Shown one piece after another: positions 35,581-44,222 of a stretch of 64,000 nucleotides of DNA. The DNA lies in contig JAYRWY010000013.1 in NCBI GenBank assembly GCA_041917755.1, positions 62,001 to 126,000 on the forward strand, read 5' to 3'. How positions within the stretch are numbered: position 1 is the first letter of the stretch; each line of letters starts with the position of its first letter. A program made the position numbers and the translations under genes. A model generated the notes under the pieces. That model made no database searches, was not told where the DNA came from, and saw only the letters and a program-made list of their open reading frames with translations. This DNA comes from RGZA01 sp041917755. Its GTDB lineage: Bacteria > Pseudomonadota > Alphaproteobacteria > UBA9219 > RGZA01.

Positions 35581-35630
35581 TCGCGGGATTTGAGGGGCAG
35601 CTTGCAACCGCGTTAACAAGTGCTAAAGCG
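35581..35630 (+). promoter_or_regulatory. Second SAM-II riboswitch, facing the cysG-metH operon
   Basis: CGCGG (35582-35586) pairs with CCGCG (35608-35612) as P1. GATTTGA follows P1, GCTTGCA precedes its 3' strand, and GCTAAAGC (35622-35629) closes the pseudoknot through GCTT/AAGC pairing (35600-35603 with 35626-35629). This is the minimal SAM-II layout. The next gene starts 250 bases on, so the usual hiding of an adjacent ribosome site does not apply; control may act on the structured leader that follows. Confidence 0.85.
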
Positions 35631-35759
35631 CTACAGCTAGGGCGTGAGTGAGCCTAAGCTTTTGAGGCCAAAAAGCCTCAAAAACATGCTGTAGACCCCC
35701 CGTATTGCAATGGTTTCATCTGCCAGAGCAGTACGTAAGCGATAAGCGGGAAAGTCTAC
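35631..35759 (+). promoter_or_regulatory. Structured leader with mutually exclusive stems
   Basis: CTACAGC (35631-35637) pairs with GCTGTAG (35688-35694), enclosing a nine-pair hairpin TTTTGAGGC/GCCTCAAAA (35660-35683). GTAGAC (35691-35696) instead can pair with GTCTAC (35754-35759), supported by CCCG/CGGG (35699-35702 with 35747-35750). The two folds share GTAG and exclude each other, as in attenuators. A further small hairpin CTGC/GCAG lies at 35720-35731. I know no named RNA family with this form. Confidence 0.5.
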
Positions 35760-35881
35760 ACGTTTTGTCACACACGTTTCGTGTGCAACACATCATCAAA
35801 ACTTCCCCGATTATTAGATTTTATGCTTTTGCGGCGTGGTTATTTAACCGATAACTTCACGTCATCATAACGGGGTTAGGA

Positions 35882-37324
35882 ATGAATTACGCACCGCTCT
35901 TTTTTAAACTTGGGTCTCATACCCGCTTCACCATTATTGGCGGCGGCCATATTGCGTTTTCCAAATCTGAAACGCTCACTGCGCTGGGTGCATCCGTGCA
36001 TGTGGTGGGCAAAGAAATTCTTCCTGAACTTAAGGCATTGATTGAACAACATGGCGGTAGCGTGGTGCAGGCCGAATATGCGCCGGAGCATTTAGCAAAC
36101 GCAACCATTGTGATTGCGGCAACCGATGACCACGCATTAAACGAACGCATTTATCATGATGCCAAGGCGCAGGGTAAGATTGTGAATGTGGTGGATACAC
36201 CGCATTTATGCGATTTCATTTTCCCCGCCACCATCAAACGCGGCGATGTACAAATTGCCATTTCATCGGCGGGCGTATCGCCATCGCTTGCACGCGCGAT
36301 TAAGCGCAAGATTGAACATATCATTCCGTGGAATCTAGAAGCGCTTACCAACTGGATTAAAGAAAAGCGCGATGTGGTAAAGGCGCATTTAAATGGTATT
36401 CAGGCGCGCCGCTTATTCTGGGATGAGGTATTGGATGGCGGCATTGCCCAAGAAGTGGTGGAAGGCAATAACGCCAAGGCAGAAACGCTGTTTGCACAAG
36501 CATTATCCGAAGCCCCCGCAGCATCACGTTCTGCCCTGTATTTGATTGGTGCGGGCCCGGGCCATCCTGACTACATCACCGTGCGCGGTACGCAGTTATT
36601 AGGCCAAGCCGATGTGGTGCTTTATGACCGCCTCATTCCGCCGGATTTATTGGAACGCTATGCACGCCGCGAAGCCACCAAGATTGCGGTTGGCAAAAGT
36701 GCAGATCATCACATTAAAACCCAGGACGCGATTGCCGAACTGATTGAAGAACATTTGCGCAATAACAAAATTGTTGTGCGCTTAAAGGGCGGTGATCCGG
36801 GCATTTATGCCCATGCCGCTGAAGAGATGGATGTGGCACGCAAATTGGGCGTGCCATACCAGATTGTTCCAGGAATTACCGCAGCATTGGGTTGCTCGGC
36901 TGCATCCGGTTTTCCGCTGACCGAACGTGACGGCGCAAGTGCGGTGCGCTTCCTGACCTATTACGATGAAACACTGTACCGCGAAGGCTTCTGGAAATCG
37001 CTTGAGCTGTCACGTGATGAAACCTTGGTGTTCTATATGACCACCAAGAAGCGCAATGGCCTCATTGAAAAGCTGCTTAGCATTGGGTATCACCCCTCAA
37101 CCCCTGCGGTAATTATCGAACAAGGCACCACGCCGCAACATGCCGAATATGAAGCTACATTGGGCACATTTGTTGAAAAATTCGGCGACACGAATTTCAT
37201 CACGCCAACCCTATTGGTGATTGGCAATGTGGTGCGTTGGCGTTCCACCCATAGCTGGCGCGAGCCTGCCGAAGTGCGTGAAGACTGGTTTGCCAAGAAC
37301 ACCAAAGAGGTGGCCAATGCCTGA
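35882..37324 (+). CDS. cysG: Siroheme synthase (CysG, trifunctional)
   Basis: CysG makes siroheme, the cofactor of sulfite reductase, from uroporphyrinogen III. Residues 1-200 are the dehydrogenase/ferrochelatase half: FTIIGGGHIA near residue 16, VDTPHLCDFIFPA, and SSAGVSPSLARAIKRKIE. Residues about 215-460 are the SAM-dependent methyltransferase half: LIGAGPGHPDYITVRG, LYDRLIPP, LKGGDPGIYAHAAEE, and VPGITAALGCSAASGFPLT. At 480 residues it has the usual fused length. The ATG follows GGGGTTAGGA. It leads a run of tightly packed genes to 48590, with CysI, the user of siroheme, three genes later. Confidence 0.96.
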   Translation: MNYAPLFFKLGSHTRFTIIGGGHIAFSKSETLTALGASVHVVGKEILPELKALIEQHGGSVVQAEYAPEHLANATIVIAATDDHALNERIYHDAKAQGKIVNVVDTPHLCDFIFPATIKRGDVQIAISSAGVSPSLARAIKRKIEHIIPWNLEALTNWIKEKRDVVKAHLNGIQARRLFWDEVLDGGIAQEVVEGNNAKAETLFAQALSEAPAASRSALYLIGAGPGHPDYITVRGTQLLGQADVVLYDRLIPPDLLERYARREATKIAVGKSADHHIKTQDAIAELIEEHLRNNKIVVRLKGGDPGIYAHAAEEMDVARKLGVPYQIVPGITAALGCSAASGFPLTERDGASAVRFLTYYDETLYREGFWKSLELSRDETLVFYMTTKKRNGLIEKLLSIGYHPSTPAVIIEQGTTPQHAEYEATLGTFVEKFGDTNFITPTLLVIGNVVRWRSTHSWREPAEVREDWFAKNTKEVANA

Positions 37325-38063
37325 TGTTCTGAATGATGTGTTGGCACAAACGCTGGCCAATAGCTTTGCAACACTGGGCTGGAAAGAACGCATTGCAACA
37401 CTGCGCCAATTTCCAAAACAGAAAATTGCATTTTCAACCAGCTTCAGTTTTGAAGACCAGGCCATCACCCATATGCTGGTGAATGAAAAAATTCCTGCGA
37501 AAATTTTTACGCTGGATACGGGTCGTCTGTTTGAAGAAACCCAAAAACTGCATCAGGCCACAACCGACAAGTATGGCATTGCAATTGAAACCTATGCGCC
37601 TGAAGCCAAAGATATTCAGGAATACGTGAATAAAAACGGTATTAATGGCTTTTATAACAGCCTTGAAAACCGCAAGGAATGCTGCCGAATTCGTAAAGTT
37701 GTACCGCTTACCCGTGCATTAAAGGGCGTGGATATATGGATTAGTGGCCTGCGCCGCGAACACTCCGATAACCGCAGCAATCTGCAAGCGGCCGAGTGGG
37801 ATGAACGCGACAATGTTATCAAGCTTTATCCGTTGATTGATGTGGGCACGGATGATGTGTGGGCGTTTATCAAAGAAAATAATGTTCCCTATAACCCGAT
37901 GCATGAACAAGGATTTCCATCCATTGGATGTGCGCCGTGCACACGCGCGATTGCGCACGATGAACATCCGCGTGCGGGTCGTTGGTGGTGGGAACAAGGT
38001 GAGCAGGAATGTGGATTGCACATGGTTGATGGCAAATTAGTAAGAGTGAAAAATGTTAAGTGA
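37317..38063 (+). CDS. cysH: Adenylyl-sulfate (APS) reductase
   Basis: CysH reduces APS to sulfite with thioredoxin electrons. The 248-residue protein has STSFSFEDQAITHML near residue 40 and the two cysteine pairs ECCRIRK and IGCAPCTRA that hold the [4Fe-4S] cluster of APS-type reductases, then the catalytic Cys in EQECGLH near the end. The cluster cysteines mark it as an APS reductase, not a PAPS reductase, which fits the absence of cysC. I choose the ATG at 37317, which overlaps the cysG end by eight bases; the frame is open further upstream, but the sequence there is cysG. It overlaps cysJ by 11 bases. Confidence 0.95.
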   Translation: MPDVLNDVLAQTLANSFATLGWKERIATLRQFPKQKIAFSTSFSFEDQAITHMLVNEKIPAKIFTLDTGRLFEETQKLHQATTDKYGIAIETYAPEAKDIQEYVNKNGINGFYNSLENRKECCRIRKVVPLTRALKGVDIWISGLRREHSDNRSNLQAAEWDERDNVIKLYPLIDVGTDDVWAFIKENNVPYNPMHEQGFPSIGCAPCTRAIAHDEHPRAGRWWWEQGEQECGLHMVDGKLVRVKNVK

Positions 38064-39522
38064 TAAAGAACTGAAAATTGTTGATGATTTATGGGCTGCC
38101 CTCAGCGCAGAAAAGCGCGCATGGGTAGTGGGGTATCTCAATGGCCGTGCCAAGGATATTGCAGGCACAGCCGAGACGGCACCGACCAGCAATGTGACCT
38201 TGCAAATCATCTATGCAACCGAAACCGGTAACGCGAAGAACGTAGCCCAAGGTCTTGTAAAAGCTGCAAAAGATAAAGGTTTTAAATCAAAACTCACGCC
38301 AGTGAACAAGATTACCTTGCCGGAAATTGCGGCGTTTAAAGACCCTGTGGTGTTTATTTCCAGCACACATGGGGAAGGCGACCCGCCAGAAATGGCGCAC
38401 AAGTTTTTTGATGCGTTGAAAACATCGAAAACAAGTTTTGCAAATGTAAACTATGCGGTGCTGGGTTTGGGTGACCGCGCGTATAAAGAATTTTGTAAGG
38501 CAGCAGCGGATATTGATGCTGCGTTTTCTGCTGGTGGTGCGAAAGCGTTTCACCGCGCAACCTTGCTTGATGTCGATTATGCCGATCACATTCCAGCATG
38601 GAGTGAAGGCGTATTAAGCGGCTTATCTGCGTTGGTTGGCCACGCTGCGCCAAAGGCGGCAGTTGCGGTTAAGCAAACCAAAACATCCAATGTGGGCTTT
38701 ACACGGTTGACGCCTGTGGAAGGTACCATCAATGAAATCATCAATCTGAATGATAAGGGTTCAGCCAAAGAAACCTATCATATTGAAGTGGGTTTTGATG
38801 GTGAGCTTGCCTATTCATCGGGTGATGCAGCGGGCATTATTTTGCCCAAAGCCGCCGATGGCAGCGACCCAACACCAAGGCTTTATTCCATTGCCTCTTC
38901 GCCCGCCGTGCACCCCAATCAGGTGCATCTGACGGTTGCATTGGCCAAGCATAAATTGCCAGATGGCAGTGTTGGCCATGGGCTTGGTTCAGGCTTCCTC
39001 GCGAGCAAAAAGCCAGGCGATAAAATTCAATTCTACATTCAACGCAATCTGCGTTTCCGTCTTCCCGAAGATAGCGGCAAGGACATTATTATGGTCGGGC
39101 CTGGCACGGGTATTGCGCCATTCCGCGCCTTTGTGCAGGAACGGGTAGAGCAGGGCGGCAGTGGCCGCAACTGGTTATTCTTTGGTGACCAGCACGCGCA
39201 TTGTGACTTTTTGTATCAGGCAGAATGGCTTGAAGCATTGGCAGGTGGTGCGCTGACTAAACTGGATGTCGCATTCTCCCGTGATAAAAAACAAAAAGTA
39301 TATGTGCAGCACAAAATGCATGATCACGGCAAAGAAATCGCTGAATGGCTGGCTGGCGGTGCATCGTTCTACGTGTGTGGCGCCAAATCCCCCATGAGTG
39401 AAGATGTGGAAAAAGCACTGACCGACATCATCGTGAAGCACATGGGCAAGAGCGTGGAAGCTGCACAATCCTACCTTGCTGACTTATCTGAACAAGACCG
39501 CTACGTGAAGGACGTATACTAA
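38053..39522 (+). CDS. cysJ: Sulfite reductase flavoprotein subunit
   Basis: The 489-residue protein carries electrons from NADPH through FAD and FMN to CysI. A short helical lead (1-45) precedes a flavodoxin domain (about 50-190, IIYATETGNAKNVAQ, SSTHGEGDPP, LGLGDRAYKEFC), then a FAD/NADPH reductase domain (about 240-489: PRLYSIASSP, VGPGTGIAPFRAFVQER, YVQHKM, FYVCGAKS-PM). It is shorter than E. coli CysJ (about 600), mainly in the connecting domain, as in other alphaproteobacteria. It overlaps cysH and is followed by cysI after one base, so the partners are made together. Confidence 0.93.
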   Translation: MLSDKELKIVDDLWAALSAEKRAWVVGYLNGRAKDIAGTAETAPTSNVTLQIIYATETGNAKNVAQGLVKAAKDKGFKSKLTPVNKITLPEIAAFKDPVVFISSTHGEGDPPEMAHKFFDALKTSKTSFANVNYAVLGLGDRAYKEFCKAAADIDAAFSAGGAKAFHRATLLDVDYADHIPAWSEGVLSGLSALVGHAAPKAAVAVKQTKTSNVGFTRLTPVEGTINEIINLNDKGSAKETYHIEVGFDGELAYSSGDAAGIILPKAADGSDPTPRLYSIASSPAVHPNQVHLTVALAKHKLPDGSVGHGLGSGFLASKKPGDKIQFYIQRNLRFRLPEDSGKDIIMVGPGTGIAPFRAFVQERVEQGGSGRNWLFFGDQHAHCDFLYQAEWLEALAGGALTKLDVAFSRDKKQKVYVQHKMHDHGKEIAEWLAGGASFYVCGAKSPMSEDVEKALTDIIVKHMGKSVEAAQSYLADLSEQDRYVKDVY

Positions 39523-39523
39523 C

Positions 39524-41227
39524 ATGGCCGATAGCAAACTTACGCCGCCTGCTGGCAATCCATCACCTGTTGAAGCAATTAAGCTCAAGAGCAAGGGCCT
39601 GCGCGGAACCTTGGCTGATGGTATGGAAAATGCCGTTACGGGTGCAATTTCTGCAGATGACCAGACCGTGATTAAATTCCACGGCAGCTATATGCAGGAT
39701 GACCGCGATCGCCGCGCCGAACGCGAATTGAAAAAACTGGAATGGGCATATTCCTACATGATCCGCTTGCGTTTGCCGGGCGGTGAGGTGACCGCGCCGC
39801 AATGGCTGGGTCTGACCAAGCTATGCAATGAAAATGCCAGCGGTGTGATTAAAATCACCACGCGGCAAACCATTCAAATCCACGGCGTCGTGAAGGCAAA
39901 GATGAAGCCGACCATGCAGTGGTTTAAAGAATTAGGTGTAGACACCATCGCGGCATGCGGTGACGTGAACCGCAACGTGATGGCGGGCGCAGACCCAACC
40001 CTTTCCAAATTCCATGAGGAAGTGTTCCGTTATGCGCAAAAGGTAAGTGAGTATTTGCTGCCGAAAACGCAGGCATTTTCAGAAGTCTGGCTGGATGGTG
40101 AGAAGCTGTCGGGTGATGAGCCAGAAGAAGATCCGCTATACTTGCAACATTATTTGCCGCGCAAATTTAAAATTGGTATCGCCACACCGCCGCATAATGA
40201 TACCGATGTTTTCACCAACGATATCGGCCTGATTTCAATTGAAGAAAACGGCAAGTTCATCGGCTTTAACGTGGCGATTGGCGGCGGTATGGGCACAACG
40301 CACGGCAATGCAGATACCTATGCGCGTCTGGCAACTGTGATTGGTTATGTATCCAAGGAACAAGTACTGGATGCAGTATGGCAGATTGTAGCCGTACAGC
40401 GTGATTACGGTAACCGCAGCGATCGCAAGCTATCGCGCCTGAAATATACCGTCGACCGTTTAGGCGCGGATGTATACCGCGCGGAAGTTGAAAAGCGCAT
40501 GCAGGAAAAACATGCTGGCTTTAAATTCCAAACCGCCAAGCCATACAATTTTGTGGAACGCGTTGATCATTATGGCTGGCAGGAAGACAATCACGGCAAG
40601 CAATTCTACACGATGTTTGTGGAAAGTGGCCGCGTGATGGATTTGCCCGGTTATGCGGTGAAATCTGCATTAAAGGAATGCGCGGAAACCGGCTTCTGCC
40701 AATTCCGTTTTACCAGCAACCAGAACATTTTGCTGACCTATATCGAAAAGAAAAATCGCCCAGCGATTGAGACGATTTTGGCCAAGCACGGGATTGATCA
40801 CACCAAGTTTTCAAATATCCGTAAAGATGCGCTGGCTTGTGTGGCGCTTAATACCTGTGCCCTCGCATTGGCCGAAGCACAGCGTTATCTGCCAAGCCTA
40901 ATCACCAAGGTGGAAGGGTTGCTTGCCAAACATAAGTTGGAAAAGGATCCGTTCAGCATTCGCATGACGGGTTGCCCCAATGGTTGTGCGCGTCCATGGG
41001 CAGCAGAAATCGGATTTATCGGGAAGGCCCTTGGCCAATACAATTTGTATCTGGGCGGGAATTCAACCGGAACGCGTCTCAACCGGCTTTACAAAGAAAG
41101 TCTGGATGAAGCGCAGATTTTACAAACCCTTGACGGTTTGTTTGCGGATTATGCCAAAAACCGCAAACCGAGTGAACGTTTTGGCGATTTTATTCATAGA
41201 ACCATTCAGTCTGGAGCAGCGGCATGA
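39524..41227 (+). CDS. cysI: Sulfite reductase hemoprotein subunit
   Basis: CysI reduces sulfite to sulfide with six electrons, using siroheme and a [4Fe-4S] cluster. The 567-residue protein has GVIKITTRQTIQIHG near residue 107, CGDVNRNVM (a siroheme-phosphate segment), and the cluster ligands ACVALNTCALALAEAQ and TGCPNGCARPW near residues 440-490. Length and motifs are full. It lies one base after cysJ and overlaps cysD by four bases. Confidence 0.96.
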   Translation: MADSKLTPPAGNPSPVEAIKLKSKGLRGTLADGMENAVTGAISADDQTVIKFHGSYMQDDRDRRAERELKKLEWAYSYMIRLRLPGGEVTAPQWLGLTKLCNENASGVIKITTRQTIQIHGVVKAKMKPTMQWFKELGVDTIAACGDVNRNVMAGADPTLSKFHEEVFRYAQKVSEYLLPKTQAFSEVWLDGEKLSGDEPEEDPLYLQHYLPRKFKIGIATPPHNDTDVFTNDIGLISIEENGKFIGFNVAIGGGMGTTHGNADTYARLATVIGYVSKEQVLDAVWQIVAVQRDYGNRSDRKLSRLKYTVDRLGADVYRAEVEKRMQEKHAGFKFQTAKPYNFVERVDHYGWQEDNHGKQFYTMFVESGRVMDLPGYAVKSALKECAETGFCQFRFTSNQNILLTYIEKKNRPAIETILAKHGIDHTKFSNIRKDALACVALNTCALALAEAQRYLPSLITKVEGLLAKHKLEKDPFSIRMTGCPNGCARPWAAEIGFIGKALGQYNLYLGGNSTGTRLNRLYKESLDEAQILQTLDGLFADYAKNRKPSERFGDFIHRTIQSGAAA

Positions 41228-42129
41228 GCACGCTAACACCCCATCTACAATACCTTGAAGAAGAAGCTATCACGATTATCCGTGAGGCGATTGCTTCGGC
41301 ACAAAACCCTGTGTTTCTTTACTCAATCGGTAAGGATTCCGGTGCGTTGCTGCATTTGATTATGAAGGCGTACCACCCCGTGAAGCCGCCATTGCCAATG
41401 TTGCATGTGGATACGCGCTGGAAATTCCGCGATATGATCGAATTCCGCGATAACATCGCCAAGGACTTGGGATTGAAACTGCATGTGTTTAAAAACCCGC
41501 GCGGTGAAGCCGAAGATATCGGCCCGTTCAGCCATGGCGCACGCACCCATACCCAGGTGATGAAGACCGATGCTTTGAAGCTCGCACTCAATCAATTCAA
41601 GTTTGACTTCATCTTCATTGGTGCTCGCCGTGATGAAGAAAAATCACGTGCGAAGGAACGTATTTTCTCGCTGCGTAATCGATTCCATGCATGGGACCCA
41701 AAAAATCAACGTCCGGAATTCGGTTTATTGTTCAATACACGTCTTCCCGAACAGCACAGTATGCGCGTTGCGCCGCTGTCGAACTGGACAGAATATGATG
41801 TATGGCAATACATCAAGGCTGAAAACATCCCTATGGTGCCATTGTATTTTGCCAAGGAACGTCCGGTCGTGGTACGTGATGGCCAGATTTTGATGGTGGA
41901 TGATGAACGCTTTGTGTTCGAGGAAGGCGAAAAGCCGGTGATGAAAAAAATCCGCTTCCGCACATTGGGTTGTTACCCATTAACCGGAGCGATTGAATCC
42001 GAAGCTGACACGCTTGATAAGGTGATTGCCGAACTTGAAGATCAACGTATTTCTGAACGCGCAGGCCGTTTGATTGACCAAGATAGTGGCGCATCCATGG
42101 AAAAGAAAAAGAAGCAGGGGTATTTCTAA
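41224..42129 (+). CDS. cysD: Sulfate adenylyltransferase small subunit
   Basis: CysD with CysN activates sulfate with ATP to APS. The 301-residue protein has the PP-loop YSIGKDSGALLHL near residue 35, then HVDTRWKFRDMIEFRD, ARRDEEKSRAKERIFS and CYPLTGAIES. All conserved blocks are present and length is normal. The start ATG overlaps the cysI stop (ATGA). cysN follows after one base. Confidence 0.96.
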   Translation: MSTLTPHLQYLEEEAITIIREAIASAQNPVFLYSIGKDSGALLHLIMKAYHPVKPPLPMLHVDTRWKFRDMIEFRDNIAKDLGLKLHVFKNPRGEAEDIGPFSHGARTHTQVMKTDALKLALNQFKFDFIFIGARRDEEKSRAKERIFSLRNRFHAWDPKNQRPEFGLLFNTRLPEQHSMRVAPLSNWTEYDVWQYIKAENIPMVPLYFAKERPVVVRDGQILMVDDERFVFEEGEKPVMKKIRFRTLGCYPLTGAIESEADTLDKVIAELEDQRISERAGRLIDQDSGASMEKKKKQGYF

Positions 42130-42130
42130 T

Positions 42131-43366
42131 ATGCAAAGCAGAGACACATTACACTTTTTAACCTGCGGGCATGTGGATGATGGTAAATCAACCCTGATTG
42201 GCCGCTTGCTCTACGATGTGGGTGCAATTCCCGATGACCAAGCGGCGGGTGCAACCGTGAATGGCGTGCTCGATTACTCGCGCTTACTTGACGGATTGGA
42301 AGATGAACGTAGTCAAGGCATTACCATTGACGCGGCGTATCGTTATTTCCGTTATGGTGGCCGCCATTTCCGCATCGCGGATACACCAGGCCACGTACAA
42401 TATGTACGTAACATGGCGGTTGCCGCCGCCAACAGCGATGTGGCGCTTATTCTTGTGGATGGCGCGCATGGTGTGCGTGAACAAACCATTCGCCATAGCA
42501 AAATTGCCGCATTCTTTGGTATCCGCCAATTTGTGGTGGTCGCTAATAAGATGGATTTGGTTGGTTATTCCCAAGAAAAGTTTAGCGCGATTGAGGCGGA
42601 TTACCGTGCGCAGATGGCTGATGTGGCGAATGTGGAATTCACATTCATTCCGGTCAGCGCAATTGCAGGCGATAACGTATTCAAGAAAAGCACCAATATG
42701 CCATGGTATAAAGGCGTGAGCTTGATGGATTATCTATCCAAGGTGCAGGTGCAAAATAATGCCCTGCAAGGCGTACGTTTGCCGGTGCAATCCGTTATTC
42801 GGTTCGAAGATCGTCGCGGGTATCAAGGGATGCTCAATGGTGGTGTCGTAAAAACCGGTGATCGTTTGCAGGTTGCAGGCACGAACAGCAGCATCAGCAT
42901 TTCGCGCATTTATCACAGTGGCAAGCAAGTGCAGGAAGTAAGTGCCGGCCAAGCCGTGACATTGGTAACCGATGATGATGTGGATATCGCACGCGGTAAT
43001 GTGCTGTATCCCGCCAGCGCGCCAATTTGTTCCACGGAATCCTTTGTGGGCAGTGTGCTATGGCTTGACCCCAGCTTTGCTGGACGCGGCGATGTGCAAT
43101 GCACCCTTAAGATTCATAACCGTGAAGAACAGGTGGAAGTGCACCAAGGCGCCGTGAATGGCCCACTGGTGGATGCATGCATTTACGCGGCATTGCCTGT
43201 GCCTGTTGATCTTTATGCGCATAACCGCATGACGGGTATCTTTATGTTGATTGAATTGGAAACTGAACGCACCATAGGCGTGGGTACGGTTCGCTCCATA
43301 AAAGAAGCAGATTGGGATAAGGGCGGCGATACACCACATCTTAAAAATTCTGCATCCTTCTTCTAA
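42131..43366 (+). CDS. cysN: Sulfate adenylyltransferase GTPase subunit
   Basis: CysN is the GTPase that drives sulfate activation by CysD. The 411-residue protein has G1 GHVDDGKSTLIGRLL near residue 12, a switch-I region QGITIDAAYRYF, G3 DTPGHVQYVRNM and G4 NKMDLV, followed by two beta-barrel domains. It is at the short end for CysN (E. coli 475) and has no fused APS kinase (CysC), consistent with the APS route. I choose the ATG at 42131, one base after the cysD stop; upstream codons are cysD out of frame. metF follows after 12 bases. Confidence 0.95.
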   Translation: MQSRDTLHFLTCGHVDDGKSTLIGRLLYDVGAIPDDQAAGATVNGVLDYSRLLDGLEDERSQGITIDAAYRYFRYGGRHFRIADTPGHVQYVRNMAVAAANSDVALILVDGAHGVREQTIRHSKIAAFFGIRQFVVVANKMDLVGYSQEKFSAIEADYRAQMADVANVEFTFIPVSAIAGDNVFKKSTNMPWYKGVSLMDYLSKVQVQNNALQGVRLPVQSVIRFEDRRGYQGMLNGGVVKTGDRLQVAGTNSSISISRIYHSGKQVQEVSAGQAVTLVTDDDVDIARGNVLYPASAPICSTESFVGSVLWLDPSFAGRGDVQCTLKIHNREEQVEVHQGAVNGPLVDACIYAALPVPVDLYAHNRMTGIFMLIELETERTIGVGTVRSIKEADWDKGGDTPHLKNSASFF

Positions 43367-43378
43367 GCTCGGTTCATA

Positions 43379-44215
43379 ATGACAATCACCACTAGTTTTG
43401 AATTCTTTCCGCCCAAGACCGAAGCCTTGCAAGCTGCATTGCTGAAGGTTGCGGGGGAACTTGCCCCGCTTAAGCCGTCCTTTGTCTCGGTAACATATGG
43501 GGCAGGGGGCACAACGCGCGGGCGTACCCATGCATTGGTTGACCAATTGCAAACGCAGTTTGGTCTAAAAGCGGCTGCTCATTTGACCTGTGTTGGGGCA
43601 GAGCGCAGCGAGATTGATGATATTGCCAAGGATTATTGGGCAAAAAATATCAAACACATCGTGGCATTGCGTGGTGACCAACCGGATATGACGGGGCCAT
43701 ATGTGCCGCATCCGGGTGGCTATGCGTATGCCCGTGATTTGGTCGAGGGCCTTAAAAAAATTGCGCCATTTGAAATCTCGGTTGCGGCGTATCCGGAAAA
43801 ACATCCAGAAGCCACTAGCATGGATGCCGATTTGGATAATTTAAAGCGCAAGCAGGATGCCGGTGCAACAAGAGCTATCACCCAGTTCTTTTTTGACAAT
43901 GATGCGTATTTGCATTTTTGCGATCAGGCACACAAGCGCGGTATAACCATGCCTATCGTGCCTGGATTATTGCCGATTTCTAATTTTGAAAAAGCATGCG
44001 AGTTTGCAGGCAAGTGCGGCGCGCATGTACCGGAAAACCTTAAGCATCGTTTTGAAGGCAAAGTGCCAAACACCGATGATTTCAAAAGAGTTGCCATTGA
44101 TGCAGCAATTGCACAAGGCGAACACCTCAAAAAGCATGGCATTCGCCATTTTCACTATTACACCTTGAATCGCGCGGATTTGGTTATCCCTGTTTGCAAG
44201 GCATTAGAAGGATAA
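43379..44215 (+). CDS. metF: 5,10-methylenetetrahydrofolate reductase
   Basis: MetF makes the 5-methyltetrahydrofolate that MetH uses. The 278-residue protein starts FEFFPPKTEALQ with the catalytic Glu, then VSVTYGAGGTTRGRT near residue 36, HIVALRGDQPDM and TRAITQFFFDN. Length is normal for the bacterial FAD enzyme. It lies between cysN and metH in the same run, which ties one-carbon supply to sulfur reduction. Confidence 0.96.
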   Translation: MTITTSFEFFPPKTEALQAALLKVAGELAPLKPSFVSVTYGAGGTTRGRTHALVDQLQTQFGLKAAAHLTCVGAERSEIDDIAKDYWAKNIKHIVALRGDQPDMTGPYVPHPGGYAYARDLVEGLKKIAPFEISVAAYPEKHPEATSMDADLDNLKRKQDAGATRAITQFFFDNDAYLHFCDQAHKRGITMPIVPGLLPISNFEKACEFAGKCGAHVPENLKHRFEGKVPNTDDFKRVAIDAAIAQGEHLKKHGIRHFHYYTLNRADLVIPVCKALEG

Positions 44216-44222
44216 ACTTAGT

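Noticed and set aside
35644..35694. 16-codon GTG reading frame after the rightward SAM-II as a leader peptide
   Set aside because: The nearest SD-like AGGG is only one base from GTG, and the peptide has no Met or Cys run; the RNA stems explain the region better.
44100..44222. Cobalamin riboswitch before metH
   Set aside because: The gap to metF is seven bases and there is no B12 box; metH is inside the operon.
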